A stretch of DNA of 64,000 nucleotides from Lewinellaceae bacterium. GTDB taxonomy: Bacteria; Bacteroidota; Bacteroidia; Chitinophagales; Saprospiraceae. The number at the start of each line of letters is the position of its first letter. Position 1 is the first letter of the stretch. Both the position numbers and the translations under genes were made by a program. Below are positions 53,472 to 63,519 of this stretch, piece after piece. The stretch covers positions 1,426,001 to 1,490,000 of the forward strand of contig JACJXX010000002.1 in assembly GCA_020636435.1 (NCBI GenBank). Reading direction: 5' to 3'. The notes below the pieces were generated by a model that was not told the origin of the DNA, ran no database searches, and saw only the letters and a program-made list of their open reading frames with translations.

Positions 53472-56400
53472 ATGCCAAAGAAAATGCTTTTGCTGGCTTT
53501 TCTGGCGCCGGTGGCTGTTTTTGCTCAACAATCCAGCGGCGCCACATCGCTCGTTGCCGAAACGCCGAACTACCGGATCGAAGAATTCCGCCTGCCCGGC
53601 GGGCAGCCCGGCAATAATGTCACCAGCATTGTGCAGGGCCCTAACGGCTTTTTGTGGTTTGGTTCGCATAAAGGCCTGCACCGCTATGACGGGCATTCTT
53701 TCATTACTTATGAGGAACCTGAGGGCGATACGTTGGACAACTCCTACAACCTGGCCTTTTCTTACGTTGAAAACCTCTACTGGGACCTTTTCGGCAAACT
53801 CTGGGTTTGTACTTATGGCGGCGGCTTGTTTTGTTTTGACCCGCAAACGGAACAATTCAAACGCTACCAACACGACCCGGAGGCCCCCCACTCTATCAGC
53901 CAGGACCGGGTCATGTGCGCCGCCGAGGATGCCGGCGGCAACCTCTGGTTCGGAACAGAACTAAAGGGCGTCAACCGCTTCGACCGGAAAACGGAGCGAT
54001 TTGAGCGATACCTTCCCGACCCTGCCAACCCCGGAAGCCTGAGCCATCGGACTGTGAAAAATATTTATCTGGATAGGCAGGGGACGCTTTGGGTAGCCAC
54101 CGGCGCCGTACCATGGGGGCCGTACCAGGGCGGATTGAACCGATATGACCCCGGTACTGATTCGTTTATCCGATATACCTTTGACTATAAAGACTCCACG
54201 AGCTTGTGGACCAATGCCGTCCAGGGCCTGCTGGAAGACAGCCGCGGCAATTTTTGGGTAACCACAACAGCCGGGCTGCAAAAAATGAACCGCAAAACCG
54301 GCACGTTCGAACGCATGCACTACCACCCCAATAAACCACATGCCCCAGGGGCTGCCGAGCGGGCGGCAACCGGCGCTTTTTCCCTTCTGGAAGACAAAAA
54401 CGGCGGTTTATGGGTAGGCACGGTTGGCATCAAGGATACCGTATCGCATCTGCTCCGGTACGACCCCGAGACGGCGACAGTGGAAAACCTGCCGCTGCCA
54501 ATAGATGCCTGGCGCCTTGTTGAAAGCGGCGATGGAGCAATTTGGGTAGCGGGCGGAAAGGTTATGAGGATCACGCCCAGGGATCAACCCCATAAACTGC
54601 GATCGGGAACTTTTATATTCGATGCCTTCCAAAAGGCCAGCCTATACCGGGAACTTAGTATCAATCGTATAGAAGACCATTGGTTTGGCCCCTCTTCGAT
54701 GGCCATCAACGCTAAGGACGGCACTTTGTGGACAAAAAACATCTATGGAGTCCGAACCAGGCAGCATACCTCTTTCTACCCCATCCTGGCCAATTATAAC
54801 CAAGATACCGGGGAAACCCGGTTTTATCACCTCAGCAATTTGCAATTAACCTACCCGAATTCAGGCGACAATTCGGAATACCCCAACCTTCATTTATATG
54901 AATTCGGCCTGGCCGTAGGCCAGGATGAAAAAATATGGGGGACTTTTTTTTCAGAACACCATGGAATATTTTGTTTTGACCCCAGGTCGGGGAACATTCA
55001 AAACTACCGGCACAACCCTCAGGACACCAATAGCCTGACAACGAATTTGGTGGAGGTTATGATGATGGATAGCCGGGGAGAAATCTGGGCAGGGCATTTC
55101 CAAAACGGCCTGAGCCGGTTTAACCCGGTTACCGGACAGTGGACGCGCTACAGGACGGACGCCGGGGCGCAAGGTAAGATAGGCGGCTATTCTCCTGATG
55201 CCCTGGCGGAAGGGCCCGACGGGAAGATATGGGTCGGGGGAGCGACGATTGCCGGACAGCCATTTATCACGGCGATTGACCCGGTTGCAAATACTTCACA
55301 GAATTACAAAATACCCGAAACGGTTGCCATGACGGTGCGTTTTATCGCCGCCAAAGAAGATAAGATCATATTCGCATTGGACCAATATGGTTTGGGCGTC
55401 CTCTTCCCCGGCCAGCCCGGCCAGCCAATACATTTCTATAACCTGAACGAGAATAATTTCCCCATCAATAATGCAGCCAGTATGGTGTTCGGCCGGCAAG
55501 GCTTGTTATGGGTATCTTCCATTGATGATGGCAATTTTGCTTGTTTAAATGTGGATCGTCAAACCTGGTTTTCCTTCCGCAATGATACCGGTTGGCCAAC
55601 ACTTCCCGGGAGAGGCCTGCTTGGGTTGGACGGCCATATACTTTTCACCAATCCTACTGAGGGCTGGACAGAAATAGACCCCAAAGCTTATTCCCCCCTT
55701 TTAGACTCCTCCAAAACATGCCTGGTTGACTTATACATCAAAGAAGAACGGCAGATACCAGGCAAAAGCCCGTTTCTGCCCCAGCCTATCTGGGCATTAG
55801 GCCGCCTGGATATTCCCCAACGGGACATGCCGGTCAGTTTCCGGTTTTCCAGTTTCCATTTCCGCTCTCCCCGGGTCGTGTACCATTACCGCCTGTATCC
55901 CTTCGAAACGAACTGGAAAACGGTGGAGGAAAACCCGATAGCCAGTTATTCCTACATCCCGGTTGGGGCCTACCAGTTTCAGGTAAAGGCTTTTACCATG
56001 AATGGCCTTTTGGACGAGAAAGGCATCGACTTAACCGTCGCCATTCATCCGCCCTGGTGGAAGACGTGGTGGGCTTATTCCATCTTTGCGATTGTTTTTC
56101 TTGCCCTGCTCACCGGTTTATTCCTGTACCAGCGCCGCCGCTACCAACTTCAGGCCCGCCTGCAGATCGAACAGGAAAGCGCCAAACGGCTGAAGGAACT
56201 GGACCACTTCAAAAGCCGCTTTTATACCAACATCACCCACGAATTCCGCACGCCCCTCACCGTGATCAAAGGCATGGCGGGCCAGATCGAGGGGCAGGAA
56301 AAAATAAAAACGCTGATCGAGCGCAATAGCAATCGCCTTCTTGCCATGGTCAACCAACTGCTCGACCTTTCCCGGCTCGAAAACAACAGCCTGGCCATCA

Positions 56401-57737
56401 ATTGGGTGCAGGGCAACGTCATTCCCTACCTGCAATACCTCACCGAATCCTGCCACTCCCTGGCCAACGACAAAAGGATCAACCTCGCCTTTTTCTCCAA
56501 AGAAGATAGCCTGGTGATGGATTACGATGAGGCTAAGCTGCAAAACATTCTCGTCAACTTATTGTCCAATGCCATCAAATTTACGCCGGAATACGGCAGC
56601 GTGAAAGTAACCGCCGCTCAGGTACCTGACAACGGCAGCCCTTTTTTAGAACTCGCTGTAAGCGATACCGGCAAGGGCATCGAACAAGACAAACTCCCCC
56701 ACATCTTCGATAGATTCTATCAGGCGGATAATTCCGCCACCCGCCAGGGGGAGGGCTCCGGCATCGGCCTGGCGCTCGTTAAGGAATTGGTGCAGCTCCT
56801 GGAAGGAAGTATCGAGGTTAAAAGCGAAGTGGGAAAAGGGACAAAATTTGTAGTGATGTTGCCGATCAGGAATGAAGCGGAAACTATAGATACTATGGAT
56901 ACTCGCTCGGCTGACGCCATCGCCGATGCTATTGATCCTATTGCAGAGCCGGCAATAGCATCAATAGCATCAATAGCATCTACAGCATCCCCTCCTCTCG
57001 TCCTCATCATCGAAGACAACGCCGACGTTACCGAATACATCATCTCCTGCCTGAGCGAAGGCTATGCCCTGGAAACCGCCCGCAATGGAAAAGAAGGCGT
57101 GGAGAAAGCCCTGAAAATTGTACCGGATGTCATCCTCAGTGATGTTATGATGCCGGAAATGGATGGCTTTGAAGTATGCCGCATCCTGAAATCCAGCCGG
57201 GCAACCAGCCACATCCCTATCGTACTGCTGACGGCCAAGGCCACCCAGGAGGACAAGGTCGCCGGCCTGTCGCAGGGCGCCGACGCTTATCTGACTAAGC
57301 CCTTTGACAAGGAAGAGCTGCTGGTGCGCCTGCGGAACCTGGCTGCGGTCAGCAAGCGCCTGCGGGAGCGCTTGTCCGATGCCACCGCTACCGAAGAGGA
57401 AGCCAGCGAACAGGAACAACAGGAAGCGGCTTTCCTCCGGGAGCTTGTAGAAGTCATCGAAACCAATCTGGGCAACGAGAATTTCGACACCAACCGCCTT
57501 TGCCGCGCCGTAGCTTTAGGCCGCACCCAACTGCACAACAAGCTCAAGGCGCTGACGGGGACACCTACCGCCGCCTTTATCCGCTCCGTCCGCCTCAAAA
57601 AGGCCAAATCCCTATTGGAAAGCACGGACCTGATGATTGGGGATATTGCGGTGCAGGTGGGGTATAAGGATTTTTCGCACTTCAGCCGCAGCTTTGGGAA
57701 GGAGTTTGGGGTGTTGCCTTCGGAGGTAAGGAAGTGA
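53472..57737 (+). CDS. Hybrid two-component system protein (HTCS)
   Basis: 1421 residues. Signal peptide (about 1-18), periplasmic propeller repeats (QGPNGFLWFGSHKGLHRYDG, then KLWVCTYGGGLFCFD and others), a Y_Y_Y domain (about 790-860), one membrane helix (WWAYSIFAIVFLALLTGLFL), HisKA with His923 in NITHEFRTPLTVIKG, HATPase (DTGKGIEQDKL, GSGIGLALVKEL), a linker at about 1137-1173 encoded by a word array, a receiver with Asp1224 in ILSDVMMPEMDG, and an AraC-type HTH (TDLMIGDIAVQVGYKDFSHF). All signalling steps sit in one protein. HTCS proteins usually control glycan use, but no SusC/SusD is near. Confidence 0.93.
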   Translation: MPKKMLLLAFLAPVAVFAQQSSGATSLVAETPNYRIEEFRLPGGQPGNNVTSIVQGPNGFLWFGSHKGLHRYDGHSFITYEEPEGDTLDNSYNLAFSYVENLYWDLFGKLWVCTYGGGLFCFDPQTEQFKRYQHDPEAPHSISQDRVMCAAEDAGGNLWFGTELKGVNRFDRKTERFERYLPDPANPGSLSHRTVKNIYLDRQGTLWVATGAVPWGPYQGGLNRYDPGTDSFIRYTFDYKDSTSLWTNAVQGLLEDSRGNFWVTTTAGLQKMNRKTGTFERMHYHPNKPHAPGAAERAATGAFSLLEDKNGGLWVGTVGIKDTVSHLLRYDPETATVENLPLPIDAWRLVESGDGAIWVAGGKVMRITPRDQPHKLRSGTFIFDAFQKASLYRELSINRIEDHWFGPSSMAINAKDGTLWTKNIYGVRTRQHTSFYPILANYNQDTGETRFYHLSNLQLTYPNSGDNSEYPNLHLYEFGLAVGQDEKIWGTFFSEHHGIFCFDPRSGNIQNYRHNPQDTNSLTTNLVEVMMMDSRGEIWAGHFQNGLSRFNPVTGQWTRYRTDAGAQGKIGGYSPDALAEGPDGKIWVGGATIAGQPFITAIDPVANTSQNYKIPETVAMTVRFIAAKEDKIIFALDQYGLGVLFPGQPGQPIHFYNLNENNFPINNAASMVFGRQGLLWVSSIDDGNFACLNVDRQTWFSFRNDTGWPTLPGRGLLGLDGHILFTNPTEGWTEIDPKAYSPLLDSSKTCLVDLYIKEERQIPGKSPFLPQPIWALGRLDIPQRDMPVSFRFSSFHFRSPRVVYHYRLYPFETNWKTVEENPIASYSYIPVGAYQFQVKAFTMNGLLDEKGIDLTVAIHPPWWKTWWAYSIFAIVFLALLTGLFLYQRRRYQLQARLQIEQESAKRLKELDHFKSRFYTNITHEFRTPLTVIKGMAGQIEGQEKIKTLIERNSNRLLAMVNQLLDLSRLENNSLAINWVQGNVIPYLQYLTESCHSLANDKRINLAFFSKEDSLVMDYDEAKLQNILVNLLSNAIKFTPEYGSVKVTAAQVPDNGSPFLELAVSDTGKGIEQDKLPHIFDRFYQADNSATRQGEGSGIGLALVKELVQLLEGSIEVKSEVGKGTKFVVMLPIRNEAETIDTMDTRSADAIADAIDPIAEPAIASIASIASTASPPLVLIIEDNADVTEYIISCLSEGYALETARNGKEGVEKALKIVPDVILSDVMMPEMDGFEVCRILKSSRATSHIPIVLLTAKATQEDKVAGLSQGADAYLTKPFDKEELLVRLRNLAAVSKRLRERLSDATATEEEASEQEQQEAAFLRELVEVIETNLGNENFDTNRLCRAVALGRTQLHNKLKALTGTPTAAFIRSVRLKKAKSLLESTDLMIGDIAVQVGYKDFSHFSRSFGKEFGVLPSEVRK
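56900..56990. repeat. In-frame mirrored word array within the HTCS gene
   Basis: GATGCTATTGATCCTATTGC faces GCAATAGCATCAATAGCATC across AGAGCCG, and ATAGCATC words continue. These are the words found before argB (26976-27265). Here they are translated as an Ile-Ala-Ser-rich linker between the kinase and receiver domains. Confidence 0.85.
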
Positions 57738-57950
57738 CAGTTTCCAGCCAACTTAGCGACGTGCGATCATGGGGATTACCCCCTCTCTTCCTCCCAGTCC
57801 CGGTGCAGCAAAGAGAGGGGGAGGCTGAACCCAACCCAAGTTGGGATCAGGCGGGGGCGAGTTCATTACCCGGCGGCAGCAGCTCTCTGACTTCTCTCTT
57901 GCCTGTAGAAGTGAGCAGGCAACTCGAAGTTGTCTGCTCACATAACAGAA

Positions 57951-58256
57951 GTAACTTCTCAATAAATGGAAATAAGGCACGAGGAAAAAATAAAGTGTAC
58001 AATTATGGCGCAGTAATTTTTGTGCCAGGCAAGGCGCGAAGATCGAAGATAGCCATAGCTACCTGAGTGATGAGCAACGTAGCCTGGTGCAAAAAGAACA
58101 AGCCAGAATGGACAGTTTATTTGTTCGTCGTGCCTAAAACCTGTCGTCCTTACAGGACTAAACCACCACTCAACACTATTCCAGGGCCTTGCGGCCCTGG
58201 CAACGAGCTTTCATCCCTACGGGATTTTATACAAACGGAGTTTATTGAGAACTTCC
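57951..58256. repeat. MITE-1 element, copy 3, interrupted
   Basis: Left end GTAACTTCTCAATAAATGG at 57951 and right end TTTATTGAGAACTTCC near 58240-58256, with the inner palindromes in the right half. A second element (57976-58135) is inserted near its left end. The region 57738-57950 before it has only a CCCCCTCTCTT/AAGAGAGGGGG inverted repeat at about 57780-57812. Confidence 0.75.
57976..58135. mobile_element. MITE-3: 160-bp element inserted in MITE-1
   Basis: 24-bp inverted ends, AGGCACGAGGAAAAAATAAA at the left and TTTATTTGTTCGTCGTGCCT at the right, differ at three places. The inside has GTGCCAGGC...GCCTGGTGC in inverted order. No ORF. Nested position shows that it moved after MITE-1 was in place. 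Confidence 0.7.
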
Positions 58257-58264
58257 TAACAGAA

Positions 58265-58408
58265 GTAACTTCTCAATATATAGAATAAAACCTGTCGTCC
58301 TTACAGGACTAAACCAAGGCCCTACCCTATTCCAGGGCCTTACGGCCCTGGCAATAGCCTTTCGTTCCTACGGAACTGGCAGCAAAACGACATTTATTGA
58401 GAAGTTAC
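58265..58408. repeat. MITE-1 element, copy 4
   Basis: GTAACTTCTCAATATA at the left and TTTATTGAGAAGTTAC at the right (58393-58408), with GTCCTTACAGGAC, CCAGGGCCTTACGGCCCTGG and GTTCCTACGGAAC inside. It lies only nine bases behind copy 3 in the same orientation. Confidence 0.85.
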
Positions 58409-58662
58409 TAACAGAACACACAACTCCTTGACAATCAAAAACCAAACCACTGTATTCCGCCGTAGAATGGTGCAAATATTCCATTCCCCCTACCCATTTT
58501 TGCCACAAATATCCCAAAGCCTGGAAAAAATGGACTACCACCCCGCCGCGGCCTGCCCCTACCTTTGTCACACATTTGAGGTATTGTTCCGTTAATCATT
58601 ATTTTCTGCCAAAAAGTGGCAGGAATTTTTTGTGAGATGGCTGGAACCCATTATCCACGGGC

Positions 58663-58968
58663 TTTGAAACCGCAAAATGCAAAACTCTAAATTTCAATTG
58701 TAAAAGTGGCCCTACTTAGGCAGTCCTACAAGAGCCGCCCCAGCCGAGCCTCCTTTTACATTTTTCGGTTTTGCGGTTTTGCGGTTTCGCGGTTTCGCGG
58801 TTTTGCGGTTTTGCGGTTTTGCGGTTCTGCGGTTCTGCGGTTCTGCGGTTCTGCGGTTCTGCGGTTTCGCGGTTTCGCGGTGTTGCGGTTTTGCGGTGTT
58901 GCGGTTCGCCTAACGCTGGCCTGCCATTAGCCCCGGCAAAGCCTTCATAGTTGCCTGGCTGCAAAACC
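58663..58968. repeat. Long word array (GCGGTTTT / GCGGTTCT)
   Basis: At 58766-58907 an eight-base word, GCGGTTTT with variants GCGGTTTC and GCGGTTCT, repeats about 16 times. Reverse words AAACCGCAAAATGCAAAAC at 58668 and GCAAAACCG at 58961 flank it. No spacers, so it is not a CRISPR. It ends about 60 bases before the lipoprotein start. Confidence 0.88.
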
Positions 58969-59027
58969 GAAATACCTGATGGTTACCACTGTCAAAATGA
59001 ATTTTCCACTTCTAAAATTTTTCAGAT

Positions 59028-59270
59028 ATGAACTACCCTAAGATCCTAATTCTAGCATGCTTGATCATCGGTTCCGCCACCCTCGGCTGCCAGAAGGACG
59101 AACCCGCATTCGAGACCAAAACCTTTGAAGCCACCTTCTACACCGACCTGGACTCCCTCGTTCCGGATTCCGTGGCCTGCGAAGGGGCAGAGAATTTGCT
59201 GAACACACAGAAAGGCAGCGGATCTGAGCCAACCGTTGGCAGCTTCACCACCACCACCTGCCATCCATAG
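59028..59270 (+). CDS. Small lipoprotein, probably frameshifted
   Basis: 80 residues with a lipobox (GSATLGC). The mature part FETKTFEATFYTDLDSL and a GSEPTVGSFTTTTC motif resemble small Bacteroidota lipoproteins with a G.FT....C pattern, which are normally longer. After the stop another frame reads GTPRFTFEDGGEQFEQPVSG and ends at TAA about 59432, which would be a natural C-terminal part. A frameshift between 59260 and 59350 is likely, so the gene may be dead. Confidence 0.55.
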   Translation: MNYPKILILACLIIGSATLGCQKDEPAFETKTFEATFYTDLDSLVPDSVACEGAENLLNTQKGSGSEPTVGSFTTTTCHP

Positions 59271-59569
59271 CTGCCGACGAAGCGCCAACGGCCGACGTTT
59301 TCCCTACCACTAAAAATCGGAGAAGTAAGTAGAAGGACTTCCCCGCTGAAGGAACTCCCCGGTTCACCTTTGAAGATGGCGGAGAGCAATTCGAGCAACC
59401 GGTTTCAGGGGAGGCCAACCTGATCCGGTAATCCCGAAAAAGAAGTATTTAAAATTTGTTAAAAGCCCCTGCCCTGCCCGCTCAGTATGTTATCAATACG
59501 TTAGAGGCACCCGATAATTGGGCTTTGTAGGGCAAGTTTTAATACCTTTAGCCTTTTGAACCGACATTC

Positions 59570-60880
59570 ATGCAGCAGGCTGGAGGAAGGAAAATAGGGT
59601 GGGTTAGCGCGGCGGCGATCGTGGTGGCCAACATGGTAGGCACGGGGGTGTTTACCAGCCTGGGCCTTCAGTTGCAGGGGCTTAGCAGTGCATGGGCTAT
59701 ACTGCTGTTGTGGATGATCGGAGGCATGGTGTCGCTCTTCGGGGCCTTCAGTTACGCCGAGCTGGGCACCAAGCTGCCCCGCTCGGGCGGCGAGTACTAT
59801 TTTCTCAGCCGCATCTACCACCCCTTTATCGGTTACCTTTCCGGCTGGGTGTCCCTCACGGTGGGCTTCGCTGCATCGGTAGCCCTTGCTGCCATGGCCA
59901 TGGGCGCCTATATTGGGAAATTCTCGCCCTTCTCCGCCCAGGCGGTGGCCATCGGGGCCATCGCGCTCATTTCCATGGTGCATTCAGTCAACATCCGGCA
60001 GAGCAGCAACTTCCAGAACACCTTCACGGCACTCAAATTGCTGCTCATCCTGTTTTTCATCATCGCTTGTTTTGCCCTTCCCACCGAATCGGGCGTCGGC
60101 GCCGCCGAGCTCAGCCGCGCCTGGCACGCCGACCTGTCCAAGCCCGCTTTTGCCGTTTCCATGGTGTACGTGATCTATGCCTTTTCCGGCTGGAACGCCG
60201 CCGCCTATATTGTAGAGGAAATCCGGGAGCCGGCCCGCAACCTGCCGCGGGCCCTCATCGGCGGCACCCTGGCCGTGAGCCTGCTGTACGTATTGTTGCA
60301 AATGGCTTTTCTCAACCAGGCGTCCACCGCCCAGCTCAAAGGCAAAATTGAAGTGGGCCAGGTGGTGGCCGAGCTGATGTTCGGCCCGGCCGGAGGGCAA
60401 CTGATCAGCTTTTTCATCGCCCTGTTTCTCATCTCCAGCATCAGCGCCATGGTGTGGGTCGGGCCGAGGGTGGTGCGCGCCATGGCCAATGATTACAGCA
60501 TCTGGCGCTTTCTGGCCGAAGACAACCGCCACGGCATCCCGGTTAAGGCCGTCTGGCTGCAGGCCGGCATCAGCATTTTTATGATCGTGACCAGTTCCTT
60601 TGAGCAGGTGTTGCTGTACAGCGGCTTCGTTTTACAACTCTTTACCACGGCTGCAGTGGCCGGCATCTTTGTCATGCGCTGGAAGAACGGCCACTCCGGC
60701 TATTCCAGCCCTGGCTATCCCTGGGTGCAGGTGGCCTTTCTGGCCATCAGCATCTGGATTCTGGCCTTCCTGTTGTACGACCGGCCAATGGAGAGCCTGC
60801 TGGGGCTGGCCAACCTGGGGCTGGGCGCCATTTCCTACTGGTGGAGCAAACAACACAGCCATCGGTTTGAAGAAAGCTAA
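59570..60880 (+). CDS. APC-family amino acid permease
   Basis: 436 residues with about 12 membrane helices. The start IGWVSAAAIVVANMVGTGVF has the helix I glycine break that binds the amino acid backbone, followed by RSGGEYYFLSRIYHPFIGYL and VEEIREPARNLPRA, both APC hallmarks. It is an inner-membrane exchanger or symporter; the substrate cannot be read from the sequence. Monocistronic in this view. Confidence 0.9.
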   Translation: MQQAGGRKIGWVSAAAIVVANMVGTGVFTSLGLQLQGLSSAWAILLLWMIGGMVSLFGAFSYAELGTKLPRSGGEYYFLSRIYHPFIGYLSGWVSLTVGFAASVALAAMAMGAYIGKFSPFSAQAVAIGAIALISMVHSVNIRQSSNFQNTFTALKLLLILFFIIACFALPTESGVGAAELSRAWHADLSKPAFAVSMVYVIYAFSGWNAAAYIVEEIREPARNLPRALIGGTLAVSLLYVLLQMAFLNQASTAQLKGKIEVGQVVAELMFGPAGGQLISFFIALFLISSISAMVWVGPRVVRAMANDYSIWRFLAEDNRHGIPVKAVWLQAGISIFMIVTSSFEQVLLYSGFVLQLFTTAAVAGIFVMRWKNGHSGYSSPGYPWVQVAFLAISIWILAFLLYDRPMESLLGLANLGLGAISYWWSKQHSHRFEES

Positions 60881-61004
60881 CGCGGCAGGAACGGGATTCC
60901 CAATTAATAATAATGCTTTTTCAATATCTTGCAAGCAGCGTAATCGGCTATTCTAACCCTCTCATAAATATCCTTCTTTGACACCCTGTTAATTCAACCC
61001 AGTT

Positions 61005-63509
61005 ATGAGACGACTCTACCTGCTCTGCCTGTTCGCTTTTTCAATGGCTTCCGCGGGGAATGCCCAATCACCGCCAGTAGTTTGTCCCGGAAATACGCAA
61101 CCGCTGCCTGTCCCTTTCTGCTCACAAGCTTGTATTGTCGACTACCTGGATGGCTACACCGGCAGGAACCAATGGTTTCCTCAATGGGACGTTCCGCCCC
61201 AATTCTGTGCGCCCCTGTTTCACTCCATCAACTGGGTCGGCTTCACTGCCGGAACCCCGCAGTTGACGCTCCGGATTCAAACTTACAACTGCGAGTTGCC
61301 ACAGCGAACTGGCTTACAGGCAGGTATATTTGGCACGTTGGACTGTAGCAGCTTTATCCAGGTGTCCAACTGTGTCCCTCAGTTTTACGATGAAACCCTG
61401 CTTACTGCTCAAGGGCTAATCCCCGGCCGAGCTTACTATCTGGTCATCGATGGGAACGAGGGCGATATCTGCGAATTTGAGGTTCAGGTTGTATCCGGCA
61501 GCACACAAGCCCAGCCGGTTTTTGGCGATCCGGTTATTATTGGCCCCGACTCCCTTTGTGCCGGCAGAAGTGGTTTTTATGAGGTACAGGGATTTGGCGG
61601 CGGTGCCGGATACTTCAATTGGGAACTGGATGGCGCTCCTATCGGCCAGGAGCAGTTTGTAATAATTTCAGGACTGGCCCCGGGCACCTACGAATTGTGC
61701 GCCAATCCTGGAAACCCGGCCTACGGCTACGACACCACCATCTGCAAAATCATTGAGGTGATTGCTCTTCCTGCTATAGCAATTGATGAAACGGTTTGTA
61801 TAGAAGACCTGCCGTTCACTTACCAGGGTTATTCCTTTACCGCTTCTGGCACCTATAGTTTTAACACCATTACCCCGGATGGCTGTGAACAAGCGGTAGA
61901 ACTAGAGTTGACCGTCATCGATCTCGCCCCTCCTACTTTAGTGAACGCTGCTATCTGCCCGGGAGATGATTATTTCATTGGCAATCAGGTGTTCAGGGTA
62001 CCGGGAAGCTATCTGGTCGTATTGACAGCTCAGAATGGTTGCGACAGCTTGGTTCAATTAATCCTTTTGTTTCGCCCACCCAGCATTTCCGTGCTCGGGG
62101 ATGTGGTTGCTCCCCTGCCTTTCCTGGTTGGCAATATAGAGATTGACACTACCGGAGATTTTGCCGTGACACTCACCAGCCAGTACGGTTGCGATAGCAT
62201 CGTTGTTGGCACCTTGATTGCGCTCTCTCCAGATACGCTCTTCACCGACACTGCCATTTGCCAGGGCGATACCGTATTTTACAATATGCAACCCCTGACG
62301 AGCAGCGGTGTCTACCTCGACACCCTCATCAATATGGACACTGCCACCATTCAGCAGTTGACCCTTACGGTTATTCCTGTCGGAAGCGATACGCTTGCCG
62401 CCTCCATTTGCGAGGGGAATTCCTTAATCTTTGGCGGGGTAGATTATACGCAAAGTGGACTGTATTGCGACACCATCCCCGGAGGAGGCGCTAATGGTTG
62501 CGACAGCATCTGCTGCCTGAACCTGACGGTGCTGCCCAACGATACTACTTTCCTGGATACAGCCATCTGTATGGGAGAAAGCATCATTATTGGCAATAAT
62601 CTTTACACCGCTCCCGGGCAGTATACAGATGTGACTACGGCCGTCAACGGCTGCGACAGCATCATTGTGATTACCCTGGAGGTGCTGCCGATTCAGGAGA
62701 CGTTCCTCAATGAGCAAATCTGCGAGGGCGAAACCTATCCCCTCGGCGGCGCTGAGTATAGCCAACCCGGCCAGTATATGGAATTTTTTCCCAGCAGCAC
62801 CAGCTGTGACAGTGTGGTAACGTTGAACCTCAGCGTAATCCCGGTGGTAGAAACCGAACTCGACACCACGCTCTGCCCCGGGCAGGCCCTGCACGTCGGG
62901 CCCTATGTTTTCCGGGAACCTTTCCAGGCAGAACTCCAGTTTACAAGCGCCAACGGTTGCGACAGCATCCTGCATCTGGCGCTCAGCTACCGCGACACCA
63001 TAAGGGTGGATACCTTTGCCGTTGAACCGGATGGCCAGGACTTTTTTGGCGGCAGCATTTATGTGGAGCTTGCCGGCGGCACGCCCCCCTACAGCTACTT
63101 ATGGAGCGACGGCCGCACGGAGCCGTTCATCGATTTCCTTCCGAGCGGCAGGTATTTTCTGACGGCCGCCGATGCACACTGCTCTCAGGGGTTCCTGTTC
63201 AAAGTACCGCTGCGCGACGAGTTCGGCTCCGATCCGATAATTCTCCGCCCGGGCAATGGCGGCAGCGGAATAGCGGTGAGCCCTAACCCCTTCAGCCAGG
63301 AGCTGAAGGTGCAGCTTACCGGCATTGACGAAGGCCGGCCGGTACGCTTGTTGCTGTACAATTTTGCCGGCCAGTTGGTGCACAAAGAGCAGGCGTTGGG
63401 CATAAACCACCGGCTGCGGCTGCAGGCGCCGGCCGGAGTGTACTGGCTGGTGGCGGAGCAGGAAGGGATCAGGCTCGGCGTGGAAAGAGTGGTTTGTGGG
63501 CGAAGGTAG
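61005..63509 (+). CDS. Large T9SS-secreted repeat protein
   Basis: 834 residues. Signal peptide (LYLLCLFAFSMASAGNAQ). The N-terminal domain (about 25-165) is Cys-rich. From about 255 on there are seven or so repeats of 65-70 residues, each ending in NGCDSI or similar (QNGCDSLVQLILL, VNGCDSIIVITLEV, ANGCDSILHLALSY) and starting with I-C-x-G-x (AICPGDDYFIGN, QICEGETYPLGG). A SprB-like PPYSYLWSDGR segment and a T9SS type A sorting domain (VSPNPFSQELKVQL ... GVYWLVAEQ) close it. Likely a surface adhesin or matrix protein; the same CDS repeat occurs at 33045-34838. Confidence 0.87.
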   Translation: MRRLYLLCLFAFSMASAGNAQSPPVVCPGNTQPLPVPFCSQACIVDYLDGYTGRNQWFPQWDVPPQFCAPLFHSINWVGFTAGTPQLTLRIQTYNCELPQRTGLQAGIFGTLDCSSFIQVSNCVPQFYDETLLTAQGLIPGRAYYLVIDGNEGDICEFEVQVVSGSTQAQPVFGDPVIIGPDSLCAGRSGFYEVQGFGGGAGYFNWELDGAPIGQEQFVIISGLAPGTYELCANPGNPAYGYDTTICKIIEVIALPAIAIDETVCIEDLPFTYQGYSFTASGTYSFNTITPDGCEQAVELELTVIDLAPPTLVNAAICPGDDYFIGNQVFRVPGSYLVVLTAQNGCDSLVQLILLFRPPSISVLGDVVAPLPFLVGNIEIDTTGDFAVTLTSQYGCDSIVVGTLIALSPDTLFTDTAICQGDTVFYNMQPLTSSGVYLDTLINMDTATIQQLTLTVIPVGSDTLAASICEGNSLIFGGVDYTQSGLYCDTIPGGGANGCDSICCLNLTVLPNDTTFLDTAICMGESIIIGNNLYTAPGQYTDVTTAVNGCDSIIVITLEVLPIQETFLNEQICEGETYPLGGAEYSQPGQYMEFFPSSTSCDSVVTLNLSVIPVVETELDTTLCPGQALHVGPYVFREPFQAELQFTSANGCDSILHLALSYRDTIRVDTFAVEPDGQDFFGGSIYVELAGGTPPYSYLWSDGRTEPFIDFLPSGRYFLTAADAHCSQGFLFKVPLRDEFGSDPIILRPGNGGSGIAVSPNPFSQELKVQLTGIDEGRPVRLLLYNFAGQLVHKEQALGINHRLRLQAPAGVYWLVAEQEGIRLGVERVVCGRR

Positions 63510-63519
63510 CGTGGGGGCT

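Noticed and set aside
58766..58907. CRISPR array or repeat-protein gene
   Set aside because: Eight-base words with no spacers; the open frames through it are low-complexity and lack gene-like composition.
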